This document shows positions 35,491 through 43,143 of a stretch of 64,000 nt of DNA, piece after piece. The notes beneath the pieces were generated by a model. That model was not told where the DNA came from. It saw only the letters and a program-made list of their open reading frames with translations, and ran no database searches. How positions within the stretch are numbered: the first letter of the stretch is position 1; every line of letters begins with the position of its first letter. A program made the translations under genes and the position numbers. Source of the DNA: Herbaspirillum sp. ST 5-3 (GTDB taxonomy: Bacteria; Pseudomonadota; Gammaproteobacteria; Burkholderiales; Burkholderiaceae_D); the NCBI RefSeq assembly GCF_004804275.1, contig NZ_STGI01000001.1:248001-312000 (forward strand), written 5' to 3'.

Positions 35491-35823
35491 GTATTGTTGC
35501 CAAATTGGAAACTCGATTGGCTTCAGTATTCCGCAGATAGATGTAGCTGCGACTGAGCGAGGTCAAACCTTGACGATAAAACCAAAAATCAAAGTGATTG
35601 ACGACAATTAATGTGAATTACTGGAAATTAAATAAATATCGCCGGTTTTCCACAGAAAAATGTGACAAAAAAACCACATCCGAAGCCGACTTTTCGTTTT
35701 TTGGTCAAACAGCCATCGAACATCCCACCAGTACGGGCAATTTGCGCGTGCCAGCGCTTACCGTTGGCATATCCGGCTAATGCGGATATTCAGCAAACTT
35801 TTTATTAATAAGGACAGAGCAAA
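35491..35823. other. 333-bp A/T-rich region between the Sel1 gene and the porin gene
   Basis: Clearly lower in G+C than the flanks and probably the porin promoter and leader. A 7-bp stem with a 7-nt loop (ATATCCG/CGGATAT, 35769-35789) lies 34 bp before the porin ATG, where it could affect leader stability or small-RNA control. The 60-codon frame at 35598-35780 lacks a ribosome site and looks spurious. Confidence 0.5.
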
Positions 35824-36828
35824 ATGAAAAAGTCACTCATCGCACTTGCTGTGCTTGGCGCACTTGCCAGCGCCGCTTCCGCTCAGACGTCCACGACCAT
35901 CTACGGCCTTGTCGACGCCGGTATTGTGAATGAGCGCGGCGGCCCGGCGGGAACTGTGACGAAATTGACCAGCGGCGTGCAGAACGGTTCGCGGCTCGGA
36001 TTCAAGGGCAATGAAGATCTGGGCGGCGGCTTGTCTGCGAAGTTCCTGCTGGAAGCGGGATTCAATGTCGATACCGGCACCTCAGGTCAGGGCGGGACCC
36101 TGTTCGGTCGCCAAGCCTATGTCGGTCTGGGCGGCAATTGGGGGAATCTGCTGTTCGGCCGTCAGTACACGCCTTTGCACACCGCACTGGACCAGGTCGA
36201 TCCCTTCGGCACCGGCTTGGCAGGCAATATTGAAAACCTGATTCCCGGCGGAACCGGGCCAACCGGCGTTCGCATGAACAACACGATCAAGTACACCACG
36301 CCGGAATGGAGCGGATTCGCGGGCGAACTCGCCTATGGACTCGGTGAAGTTGCAGGCAACAACAGGGCCAACCGCCAATGGGGCGCGGCCGTGGGCTATG
36401 TCAACGGACCGGCCGTCGTCAAGCTGGTTCACCATCGGACAGAGAATGCCACGGGCACCGACGATGCACGTAATTCGATGATCGGCGGCAAATGGGACTT
36501 TGGCGTCGCGGCTGCCCATATCGCGTTTCAGCGGGACCAGGGTTTTGGTACCGTCGACAATCGCGATTACATGGTGGGCGTAAGTGCACCAGTCGGCCCC
36601 GGGAAAGTTCTCGCATCCTATGTCCGCCGCGATGACCGATCCGCCCTGAACGCCGACGCGCATCAATGGGCGCTCGGCTATACGCACGCGGTTTCCAAGC
36701 GTACCAACTTCTACACTTCCTACGCCCGCATCACCAACAAGAACGGCGCAGCCTTTACCGTTGGCAATGCAACCGAGGCCGGTACCGGAGACAAGGCGTT
36801 CAATGTCGGCGTCCGCCATTTGTTCTGA
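35824..36828 (+). CDS. Gram-negative general porin
   Basis: 334 residues. A classic signal peptide MKKSLIALAVLGALASAASA is cut before QTSTTIYGLVDAG, the first barrel strand of Burkholderiales porins (16-stranded, trimeric). GSRLGFKGNEDLGGGLSAKF, FGRQAYVGLGGNWGNLLFGR and the C-terminal FNVGVRHLF, ending in Phe as needed for outer-membrane insertion, are all diagnostic. AAGGAC lies 7 bp before the ATG. It gives passive uptake of small solutes. A terminator follows, so it is a single-gene transcript. Confidence 0.96.
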   Translation: MKKSLIALAVLGALASAASAQTSTTIYGLVDAGIVNERGGPAGTVTKLTSGVQNGSRLGFKGNEDLGGGLSAKFLLEAGFNVDTGTSGQGGTLFGRQAYVGLGGNWGNLLFGRQYTPLHTALDQVDPFGTGLAGNIENLIPGGTGPTGVRMNNTIKYTTPEWSGFAGELAYGLGEVAGNNRANRQWGAAVGYVNGPAVVKLVHHRTENATGTDDARNSMIGGKWDFGVAAAHIAFQRDQGFGTVDNRDYMVGVSAPVGPGKVLASYVRRDDRSALNADAHQWALGYTHAVSKRTNFYTSYARITNKNGAAFTVGNATEAGTGDKAFNVGVRHLF

Positions 36829-36859
36829 GTACATGCTGCACTTGCAACAGGCATCGTGA

Positions 36860-36890
36860 AACAGGGTCGCTCAGGCGGCCCTGTTTTATT
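36860..36890 (+). terminator. Intrinsic terminator of the porin gene
   Basis: 11-bp stem (36860-36870 with 36875-36885, one G-T pair) and a 4-nt loop, followed by a T-rich tail TTTTATTTG, 31 bp past the porin stop codon. Confidence 0.85.
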
Positions 36891-36976
36891 TGCTTGCCGC
36901 GAACATAGGTGCCGCATGCCCGGCGTTGTCGGTTAAAATCACCGGTGATCTTGCCCGTCATCACTAATCGACACCC

Positions 36977-37645
36977 ATGAGCCAACATCTGGATTCCGCC
37001 GCCATCGCCGACTATCTTTCGGACAATCCGCATTTTTTTGAAGAGCACAGCGAACTGCTGGCAAGGGTGAAGCTGACCAGTCCGGTGGCCGGGCGCACGG
37101 TTTCACTGCAAGAGCGGCAGATGGAAGTTCTGCGAGACAAAATCAAATCGCTGGAACTGCGCCTGTCGGAATTGCTGCGCATTGCACAGGAAAATGACGC
37201 AATCACGCAAAAGTTCCTGTTGTGGACGCGTTCGCTGCTGATGGCACGCAATGATGTGGACATGCCCCATACCTTGATCAATGGTTTGCATACAATCTTT
37301 TCGGTGCCGCACGCGACCCTGCGCATCTGGGGTGTGGCCGAAGAATATTCCCATACCTGGTTTGCCGCCGAAGTATCCGAGGACGCAAAAATTTTCTGCA
37401 ACGGACTGACCACGCCCTACTGCGGCCCGAATCAGGATTTCGAAGCGGCATCATGGATTGACGATGCTGAATCCATTCAGTCGATCGCAATGCTCCCCTT
37501 ACGTAACGACACCGGAACGGAAGCGTTCGGTCTGCTGGTGCTCGGCTCGCCCGACCCGCAGCGTTTCACTTCCGACATGGCCACCGACTATCTGTCGAAG
37601 ATCGGCGAAACCGCGAGCGCGGCAATGAATTGCCTGCTTGATTAA
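36977..37645 (+). CDS. DUF484 family protein (GAF-like), XerC partner gene
   Basis: 222 residues. The opening SAAIADYLSDNPHFFEEHSELL and VSLQERQMEVLRDKIKSLELRLSELLRIAQEN are the recognised DUF484 signature: a short helical head and a coiled coil (about 40-75), then a GAF-like fold (90-220) with IAMLPLRNDTGTEAFGLLVLGSPDPQRFTSDMATDYL. The family is almost always encoded just before xerC, as here with a 17-bp gap, yet its biochemical role is not established. Neither membrane segments nor catalytic residues are seen. It probably shares a transcript with xerC and rlmI. Confidence 0.92.
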   Translation: MSQHLDSAAIADYLSDNPHFFEEHSELLARVKLTSPVAGRTVSLQERQMEVLRDKIKSLELRLSELLRIAQENDAITQKFLLWTRSLLMARNDVDMPHTLINGLHTIFSVPHATLRIWGVAEEYSHTWFAAEVSEDAKIFCNGLTTPYCGPNQDFEAASWIDDAESIQSIAMLPLRNDTGTEAFGLLVLGSPDPQRFTSDMATDYLSKIGETASAAMNCLLD

Positions 37646-37662
37646 AGATCGATTCCTTCAGC

Positions 37663-38625
37663 GTGAGCGCCTCCACAAATCACGCCCGCATCGCAAGCTA
37701 TCTCGATAGCCTCGAAAAGCAGCGCAAGCTGTCACCGCACACCATCAGCAATTACCGGCGCGACCTGGTGGAACTGGTCGCGCTGACCGACACGCTCCCC
37801 GGCAATCCGGCACTTTCGGCGATCTCGCATTTTCATATTCGCAAATTCGCCGCGCAGCTTCATGCGAAAGGCTTGAACGCGCGATCGATCGCGCGCAAGC
37901 TCTCCGCCTGGCGCGGATTCTATGAGTGGCTGGCGGAACACGACACCTTGGCAGCCAACCCGGTCGAAGGCATCAAAGCGCCCAAGCGTAGCAAACCCCT
38001 TCCGAAAGCACTCTCAGCCGATGATGCAGTGCGGATCGTGGCCGAAGCCAGCCCTGGACGCGACGCCAATTCCCCCAGCCAGCTTTGCAACCGTGCGATG
38101 TTCGAGCTGCTGTACTCGAGCGGCCTGCGCGTGTCGGAGCTGGCGGCACTGGACCTGCGCTTCGTCAAGGAAGGCAACCACGAATCGGCCGGCTGGATCG
38201 ATTTTGACGAGCGTGAGGTGAGCGTTACCGGCAAGGGCAACAAGCAGCGCAAGGTGCCGGTCGGCCAACCGGCGCTGCAGGCAATCACCGCCTGGCTCGC
38301 AGCACGCGACACTCTCGTCAAGATCGATCCGCATCCGCTTTTCCTGACCGAACGTGGCACACGCATGTCGCCGCGCGTCATCCAGCTGCGGCTGAAAGCG
38401 CATGCGCAATCACTCGGTATTCCAGCCAATGTGCATCCGCATGTGCTGCGCCACTCCTTCGCCTCGCATGTGCTGCAATCATCCGGCGACCTTCGCGCGG
38501 TGCAGGAGATGCTGGGCCACGCATCGATTGCCGCCACGCAGGTCTACACCTCGCTCGACTTCCAGCGTCTCGCGCAGGTGTATGATGCCGCCCATCCGCG
38601 AGCACGAAAAAAAGACAAAATCTAA
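37663..38625 (+). CDS. xerC: Tyrosine recombinase XerC
   Basis: 320 residues from a GTG at 37663. The N-terminal core-binding domain (about 5-95) has LEKQRKLSPHTISNYRRDL. The catalytic domain carries the full set: Arg in SSGLRVSELAALDL, Lys in VTGKGNKQRKVP, HxxR in HVLRHSFASHVL, His in MLGHASIAATQVYT and the nucleophile Tyr in that last block. With XerD it resolves chromosome dimers at dif; the family also serves mobile elements, but the DUF484 neighbour and housekeeping context indicate the chromosomal enzyme. The dif site is not in view. Confidence 0.96.
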   Translation: MSASTNHARIASYLDSLEKQRKLSPHTISNYRRDLVELVALTDTLPGNPALSAISHFHIRKFAAQLHAKGLNARSIARKLSAWRGFYEWLAEHDTLAANPVEGIKAPKRSKPLPKALSADDAVRIVAEASPGRDANSPSQLCNRAMFELLYSSGLRVSELAALDLRFVKEGNHESAGWIDFDEREVSVTGKGNKQRKVPVGQPALQAITAWLAARDTLVKIDPHPLFLTERGTRMSPRVIQLRLKAHAQSLGIPANVHPHVLRHSFASHVLQSSGDLRAVQEMLGHASIAATQVYTSLDFQRLAQVYDAAHPRARKKDKI

Positions 38626-38714
38626 TGCTCCGCGGAAGACACGGAAAACGCGGAGAAATGACCGTGTGGAAATTCCTTGTTTTCCGTGGACACCCCCTAT
38701 CCTGGATTGACCTC

Positions 38715-39917
38715 ATGCTTACCATTACCCTCAAGCCCGGCAAGGAAAAAAGCCTGCTGCGCCGCCACCCCTGGATCTTTCCGACTGCGATCGACCGCGT
38801 CGAAGGCAAGCCGGAAGAAAAGAACAAGCCAGGCACTACAGCACTCGTGCAATCTTCCTCCGGCCAATTCCTGGCACGTGCAGCCTTCAGCCCGAAATCG
38901 CAGATCCGCGCGCGCGTCTGGAGCTTCAACGAAAGCGAGCCGATCGATCATGCGCTGATCAAGCGCCGCATAAAAAAGGCCCTGGCCTATCGCATGGCGA
39001 ACGTGCGCGACACGGACGCGATACGCGTGATCTTCGGTGAAGCGGACGGCTTTCCCGGACTCGTGGTTGACTGGTACGGCGGCAAGCCGGGCTGGCTGGT
39101 TTGCCAGTTCCAGTCGGCTGGCGTCGAAGCCTGGAAAGTAGCGATCGTGCAAGCATTGATCGCCGAAACCGGTTGCCCCAATGTCTACGAGCGCTCCGAC
39201 GCGTCGGTGCGCGAGCGCGAAGGCTTGCCGCTCGTGACAGGCACGCTGGCAGGAAGCGAACCGGGCGCGGAAACGCTGGTGACCGAAAACGGCGTGCGCT
39301 ACGTGGTCGATATCAAGACTGGTCACAAGACCGGCTTTTACATCGACCAGCGCGACAACCGCAAGCTGGTAATGGAACATGCCGCCGGACGCGATGTGTT
39401 GAACTGCTTCTGCTACACCGGCGGCTTCTCGCTGGCGGCGCTGAAAGGCGGCGCAAAGAGCGTGATTTCGATCGACTCCTCCGGCGAAGCGCTTGCCGTG
39501 GGACAGCGCAACATGGCTCTTAACGGTTTCGACACCGCCAAAGCGGAATGGTGGGATGCCGACGTGTTCAAGACGCTGCGCTCGCTGCGCGAACAGGGAA
39601 AATCCTTCGACCTGATCGTGCTCGATCCGCCGAAATTCGCCTCCTCGCCCGATCACGTCGATCGCGCCGCGCGCGCCTACAAGGACATCAACCTGCTTGG
39701 CTTCCAGTTGCTGCGCGAGGGCGGATTTCTGTTTACCTACTCCTGCTCGGGCGCGATCAGCGCCGATCTGTTCCAGAAAATCGTGGCCGGCGCCGCCAAC
39801 GACGCCAAGGTCGACGCACACATCCTCAAGCGCCTCTCCGCTGGGGTCGATCATCCGATGACCACCAGTTTCCCCGAGGGGGAATACTTAAAGGGCTTGA
39901 TGTTGCACAAACCATGA
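38715..39917 (+). CDS. rlmI: 23S rRNA m5C methyltransferase, RlmI-like
   Basis: 400 residues from the ATG at 38715, chosen because family members open with a strand and EKSLLRRHPWIF. An ATG at 38658 with GGAG before it would add 19 residues. The N-terminal PUA domain (about 1-75) is followed by an EEHUB-like region and a Rossmann methyltransferase domain with the SAM-binding block VLNCFCYTGGFSLAALKGG, IVLDPPKFASSP and the catalytic-type Cys in FTYSCSGAIS. E. coli RlmI methylates C1962 of 23S rRNA; the same role is likely. It is 89 bp after xerC. Confidence 0.9.
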   Translation: MLTITLKPGKEKSLLRRHPWIFPTAIDRVEGKPEEKNKPGTTALVQSSSGQFLARAAFSPKSQIRARVWSFNESEPIDHALIKRRIKKALAYRMANVRDTDAIRVIFGEADGFPGLVVDWYGGKPGWLVCQFQSAGVEAWKVAIVQALIAETGCPNVYERSDASVREREGLPLVTGTLAGSEPGAETLVTENGVRYVVDIKTGHKTGFYIDQRDNRKLVMEHAAGRDVLNCFCYTGGFSLAALKGGAKSVISIDSSGEALAVGQRNMALNGFDTAKAEWWDADVFKTLRSLREQGKSFDLIVLDPPKFASSPDHVDRAARAYKDINLLGFQLLREGGFLFTYSCSGAISADLFQKIVAGAANDAKVDAHILKRLSAGVDHPMTTSFPEGEYLKGLMLHKP

Positions 39918-40009
39918 GCGCATTTGAATTGCATCAACGTCAATTTTTGTGGACGGATTGAGAAACTAAGTCATAATCTCGGGCTCTTGTTTTTCATTGC
40001 AACAAATCA

Positions 40010-40525
40010 ATGAGCAGCAAAGCCAAGTCAGCCTCACTCCCCCCGCGGGCGACCCGAAAGACCGATGTGACGAATGCGACGGCGCTCGCCGAAGCCCAGT
40101 TGCGAAGCGCGTCGGTGCGCGTGACTTCTGCGCGGGTGAGAGTGCTGACGGCGCTGCTGGATGCGCAGCGCGCCTTCACACATCAGGACGTGCAGGACGC
40201 GCTGGCGGACATGGACCGCGTGACGCTCTACCGCGCGCTCGATTGCCTGACCGACGCCGGGCTGGCGCACAAGATTGCGGGCGACGATCGCGTATTCCGC
40301 TACAGCGCCGGTGCCGAACACCGCAGCGTCCGGCAAGATGCCCATGTACCGCATCATCAGCACGGGCACTTCAAATGCACGCGCTGCGCCAAGGTATTCT
40401 GTTTGGACAGCATAGGCGAAGCGGGATTGCTGCGGGATGCGCTGCACGAAAGCCTTGGAAAAGGCTTTCAGAGCCACGATATTGAATTCACAATCAAGGG
40501 ATGGTGCGCCGATTGCGCGCATTGA
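40010..40525 (+). CDS. Fur-family metal regulator, probably zinc-type (Zur-like)
   Basis: 171 residues. The winged-helix domain (about 30-105) has VRVTSARVRVLTALLDAQRAFTHQDVQDAL and MDRVTLYRALDCLTDAGL, the Fur recognition helix block. The dimerisation/metal part has HHQHGHFKCTRCAKVFCL and a C-terminal WCADC, which makes two CxxC pairs for structural zinc, with surrounding His as regulatory ligands. The gene is followed 16 bp later by a COG0523 zinc-chaperone-like GTPase, a partner typical of Zur rather than Fur. A long basic N-terminal tail is unusual. The metal specificity is inferred. Confidence 0.85.
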   Translation: MSSKAKSASLPPRATRKTDVTNATALAEAQLRSASVRVTSARVRVLTALLDAQRAFTHQDVQDALADMDRVTLYRALDCLTDAGLAHKIAGDDRVFRYSAGAEHRSVRQDAHVPHHQHGHFKCTRCAKVFCLDSIGEAGLLRDALHESLGKGFQSHDIEFTIKGWCADCAH

Positions 40526-40541
40526 AATCGACGGACAGCAC

Positions 40542-41582
40542 ATGAATCTGGTACCTGCAACCATACTTACCGGCTTTCTCGGCGCCGGCAAAACAACATT
40601 GCTCAACCGCGTCCTGCGCGAGCCGCACGGCCACAGGATCGCGGTGATCGAGAACGAATTCGGCCAGGAGAATATCGACAACGAAATCCTGGTCCAGGAA
40701 AGCAATGAACAGATCGTCGAGATGAGCAACGGCTGCGTCTGCTGCACGGTGCGCGGCGACCTCATTCTCGCGCTTGGCGCGCTGGCGCAAAAGCGCGATG
40801 CCGGCGAACTGAGTTTCGACCATCTCGTGATCGAAACTACCGGACTGGCTAATCCTGGTCCGGTTGCGCAAACCTTTTTCATGGATGATGAAGTTGCCTC
40901 GCACTACATGCTCGATGCCGTGATTACCGTGGTCGACGCCAAGCACGCGATGCAGCAACTGGATGAACACGAAGAGGCGCAAAGACAGGTCGGATTCGCG
41001 GACAAGCTGCTGCTGTCCAAGACCGACCTGGTCAGCAGCGATGAAGTCGATATGCTGATCTCGCGCCTGAAGCGCATCAATCCGCGCGCACCGGTCGGCA
41101 AGGTCGATTTCGGCCAGGTCCCGATCGGCGACGTCTTTGACCTGCGCGGCTTCAACCTGAACGACAAGCTGGAAATCGATCCGGACTTTCTCGCTGAAGA
41201 CGAGCACGATCACGAACATCATGCGTGCGGCGAGCATTGCGATCACGACCATGGGCATCATGATCATCATCATTCGCATCATTCGGACGAAATCGCCGCC
41301 TTTGTCTTCAAAAGCGATCGACCATTCGATACCGCAAAGCTCGACGAATTTCTCGGCAATCTGGTGCAGGTCTTCGGCCCGCGAATGCTGCGCTACAAGG
41401 GCGTATTGTGGATGGATGGCGCGGATCGCAAGGTCGTGTTCCAGGGCGTCCATCAGATGATGGGCACCGATATTGGCGCAAAATGGCCCGAAAACGAAGC
41501 GCGCGGCAGCAAAATGGTGTTCATCGGGAAAAATCTTCCGGCAGAAACTTTTATTCGCGGTCTGGAACAGTGTTTGGTATAA
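40542..41582 (+). CDS. COG0523 (G3E) GTPase, putative zinc metallochaperone
   Basis: 346 residues from the ATG at 40542. The P-loop GFLGAGKTT is at 11-19. CxCC at 65-68 (GCVCCTVRGD) is the metal-binding motif shared with ZNG1/ZigA-type chaperones. VIETTGLANPGPVAQTFF and the base-recognition LLLSKTD follow. A striking His/Asp/Glu-rich loop spans about residues 219-249. The C-terminal domain (255-346) includes VLWMDGADRKVVFQGVHQMM. It probably delivers zinc to client enzymes when zinc is scarce. Adjacency to a Zur-like regulator and to a zinc-independent-looking DksA strengthens that reading. Confidence 0.92.
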   Translation: MNLVPATILTGFLGAGKTTLLNRVLREPHGHRIAVIENEFGQENIDNEILVQESNEQIVEMSNGCVCCTVRGDLILALGALAQKRDAGELSFDHLVIETTGLANPGPVAQTFFMDDEVASHYMLDAVITVVDAKHAMQQLDEHEEAQRQVGFADKLLLSKTDLVSSDEVDMLISRLKRINPRAPVGKVDFGQVPIGDVFDLRGFNLNDKLEIDPDFLAEDEHDHEHHACGEHCDHDHGHHDHHHSHHSDEIAAFVFKSDRPFDTAKLDEFLGNLVQVFGPRMLRYKGVLWMDGADRKVVFQGVHQMMGTDIGAKWPENEARGSKMVFIGKNLPAETFIRGLEQCLV

Positions 41583-41749
41583 ACTAACGTTTGATGTAGG
41601 TTCAAGCAGCGGAGGTGGTCGTTTGGCAATATGCGTGGAAAAATGTCGCAAGCGGCGCCCGATACGATTCGAATCTCACTGAAACAGCGGGTGTGACGTT
41701 TTTCAGGCAGGAGGCGAACAGGTCGAGCGGTTCTTTTTCAGAGGAAAAC

Positions 41750-42712
41750 ATGAGCGCAACCGTTACAAGATCCGCCACAAAGGGCACAGCGGCCAAGAGC
41801 GTCAAAGAAGCAGCGAAAACTGCCACATCGAAGAGCAAGACGGATACCGCGTCTGCCAAGAAGCCCTTGCTGAAAACGGCTGCGCGCAAGCAAGCGACGA
41901 CCGCCGCGACCACACCCAAGCCAAGCCCGAAGACTTCCACTGCTGCGACAAAGCCAATTGCCAAACCAAGCAAAGCCACGGTAAAAAACAGTGTAAAATC
42001 CGCCGCCAAACCAGCGGCAAAAACCGCCGTCACGGGGACAGCGGCGAAAGAGACGATGCCTGCGGAAACGCGCGCAGCTGTCAACAGCGTCACCCCGAAA
42101 ACGGCCAATGGAGCAACTGAATCGAAGCCTGCATCACACATCCCGGCTTCGACTCGGAGTTCCAAGGAGGCATCCGGTGCTTCTATGAGCGGTAACAATG
42201 AAAGCCCCGGATTCATGGATAAAATGGAAAAACCCGTAGTTTCGAAAGTACGCGAAGTGGCTACCAAAACAACGAAATCGACCCCCGCCGCGCCGGCTGA
42301 CGGCACCTTGTTGACCGAAGAGGAAATCCTCAAGATGAGCGACAAGGACTATATGAACGAGGCACAGTTGGCCTTCTTCAAGGCGCGCCTGCAGGCCCTG
42401 GAGCGGGAACTGCTGAAGAACGCCGGTGAAACGACCGAGCACTTGCGCGAAACCGTGCTGGTGCCTGATCCCGCCGACCGTGCAACCATCGAAGAGGAGC
42501 ATGCGCTTGAACTGCGTACACGCGATCGCGAACGCAAACTGCTGAAGAAAGTACAACAGTCCATTGCCAGCATCGATGCAGGCGAATACGGCTGGTGCGA
42601 AGAGACCGGCGAACCGATCGGCATCCCGCGCCTGCTGGCACGGCCGACCGCAACCTTGTCGCTGGAAGCGCAACAGCGCCGCGAACTCAAGCAAAAGCTG
42701 TACGGCGATTGA
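41750..42712 (+). CDS. dksA: DksA-type RNA polymerase regulator with long Lys/Ala-rich tail
   Basis: 320 residues from the ATG at 41750 (AGAGGA before it); the track frame begins 45 codons earlier without support. Residues 1-185 are a low-complexity Ala/Lys/Thr/Ser tail like histone H1 or AlgP. Residues 186-320 are the DksA core: LLTEEEILKMSDKDYMNEAQ, a coiled coil whose tip keeps DPADRA (Asp240, Asp243, Ala245), and a globular end. Of the four zinc-finger cysteines only Cys283 remains (GWCEETGEP; the others read Thr, Ser, Ala), so it should not need zinc. It modulates rRNA and amino-acid promoters with ppGpp. Two terminators follow. Confidence 0.93.
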   Translation: MSATVTRSATKGTAAKSVKEAAKTATSKSKTDTASAKKPLLKTAARKQATTAATTPKPSPKTSTAATKPIAKPSKATVKNSVKSAAKPAAKTAVTGTAAKETMPAETRAAVNSVTPKTANGATESKPASHIPASTRSSKEASGASMSGNNESPGFMDKMEKPVVSKVREVATKTTKSTPAAPADGTLLTEEEILKMSDKDYMNEAQLAFFKARLQALERELLKNAGETTEHLRETVLVPDPADRATIEEEHALELRTRDRERKLLKKVQQSIASIDAGEYGWCEETGEPIGIPRLLARPTATLSLEAQQRRELKQKLYGD

Positions 42713-42720
42713 TCACCGTA

Positions 42721-42747
42721 GAACCCCGCAAGGGGTTCGACATTTTT
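42721..42747 (+). terminator. Intrinsic terminator 1 of dksA
   Basis: Perfect 7-bp stem (42721-42727 with 42732-42738), GCAA tetraloop, then CATTTTT, 8 bp past the dksA stop. Confidence 0.75.
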
Positions 42748-42749
42748 AC

Positions 42750-42790
42750 AACAAGCGTACGATGCACTGCAGCGTACGCTTGTTTGTTTT
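42750..42790 (+). terminator. Intrinsic terminator 2 of dksA
   Basis: Perfect 12-bp stem (42750-42761 with 42773-42784) with an 11-nt loop and a TGTTTT tail, directly behind terminator 1. The pair should insulate dksA from downstream genes. Confidence 0.75.
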
Positions 42791-43143
42791 CAGGCCTCTT
42801 CTGGCGTGCATGGCCATCGTGCGTGCCATGACAAGGCGTGCTGGCAATCCCGCTGTCGCTGAATCTCGCGCTTGAGTCCTCTGCTTTTTACGAAAACGCA
42901 TATTCGCAATGCCATTGCGAATACTTGAATGCCGCCCAATCTGGACGAATTGACATCGTCGAGCGGCATGCGACGCCGAGGCTGCCCTTCTTCTCCGCAG
43001 GCGGTGAAATACGCGGCGTTTGACAAACAATCACTCAACCGCTGTAATGACAAGTCCGCGCGAGATTTGTGTTACCTTTACTATGAAATTCTTCTGCACA
43101 AGGTATTGCAGGGGAGTCAAACAATAATCAGCTCAGGGAAAAC
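42791..43143. other. 353-bp non-coding region before the double-STAS gene
   Basis: Lies between the dksA terminators and the GTG of the STAS gene. Its only clear structure is a perfect 23-bp palindrome at 42901-42923. The minus-strand frames here are Arg-rich and lack ribosome sites, so I do not call a gene. Promoter boxes are not convincing. Confidence 0.5.
42901..42923. promoter_or_regulatory. 23-bp perfect palindrome of unknown role
   Basis: Arms TATTCGCAATG and CATTGCGAATA (11 bp each) around a single C. It has neither a T-run nor a nearby stop codon, so it looks more like a dimeric protein-binding site than a terminator. It lies 221 bp upstream of the STAS gene start. Confidence 0.45.

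Noticed and set aside
35598-35780. 60-codon frame upstream of the porin
   Set aside because: No ribosome site, A/T-rich low-information sequence, and it occupies the porin promoter/leader region.
37663-38625. Integrase of a mobile element
   Set aside because: The DUF484 neighbour, lack of attachment-site repeats and housekeeping flanks indicate chromosomal XerC.
42746-43030. 94-codon leftward Arg-rich frame past dksA
   Set aside because: It reads through terminator 2 and the palindrome, has no ribosome site and an improbable composition.
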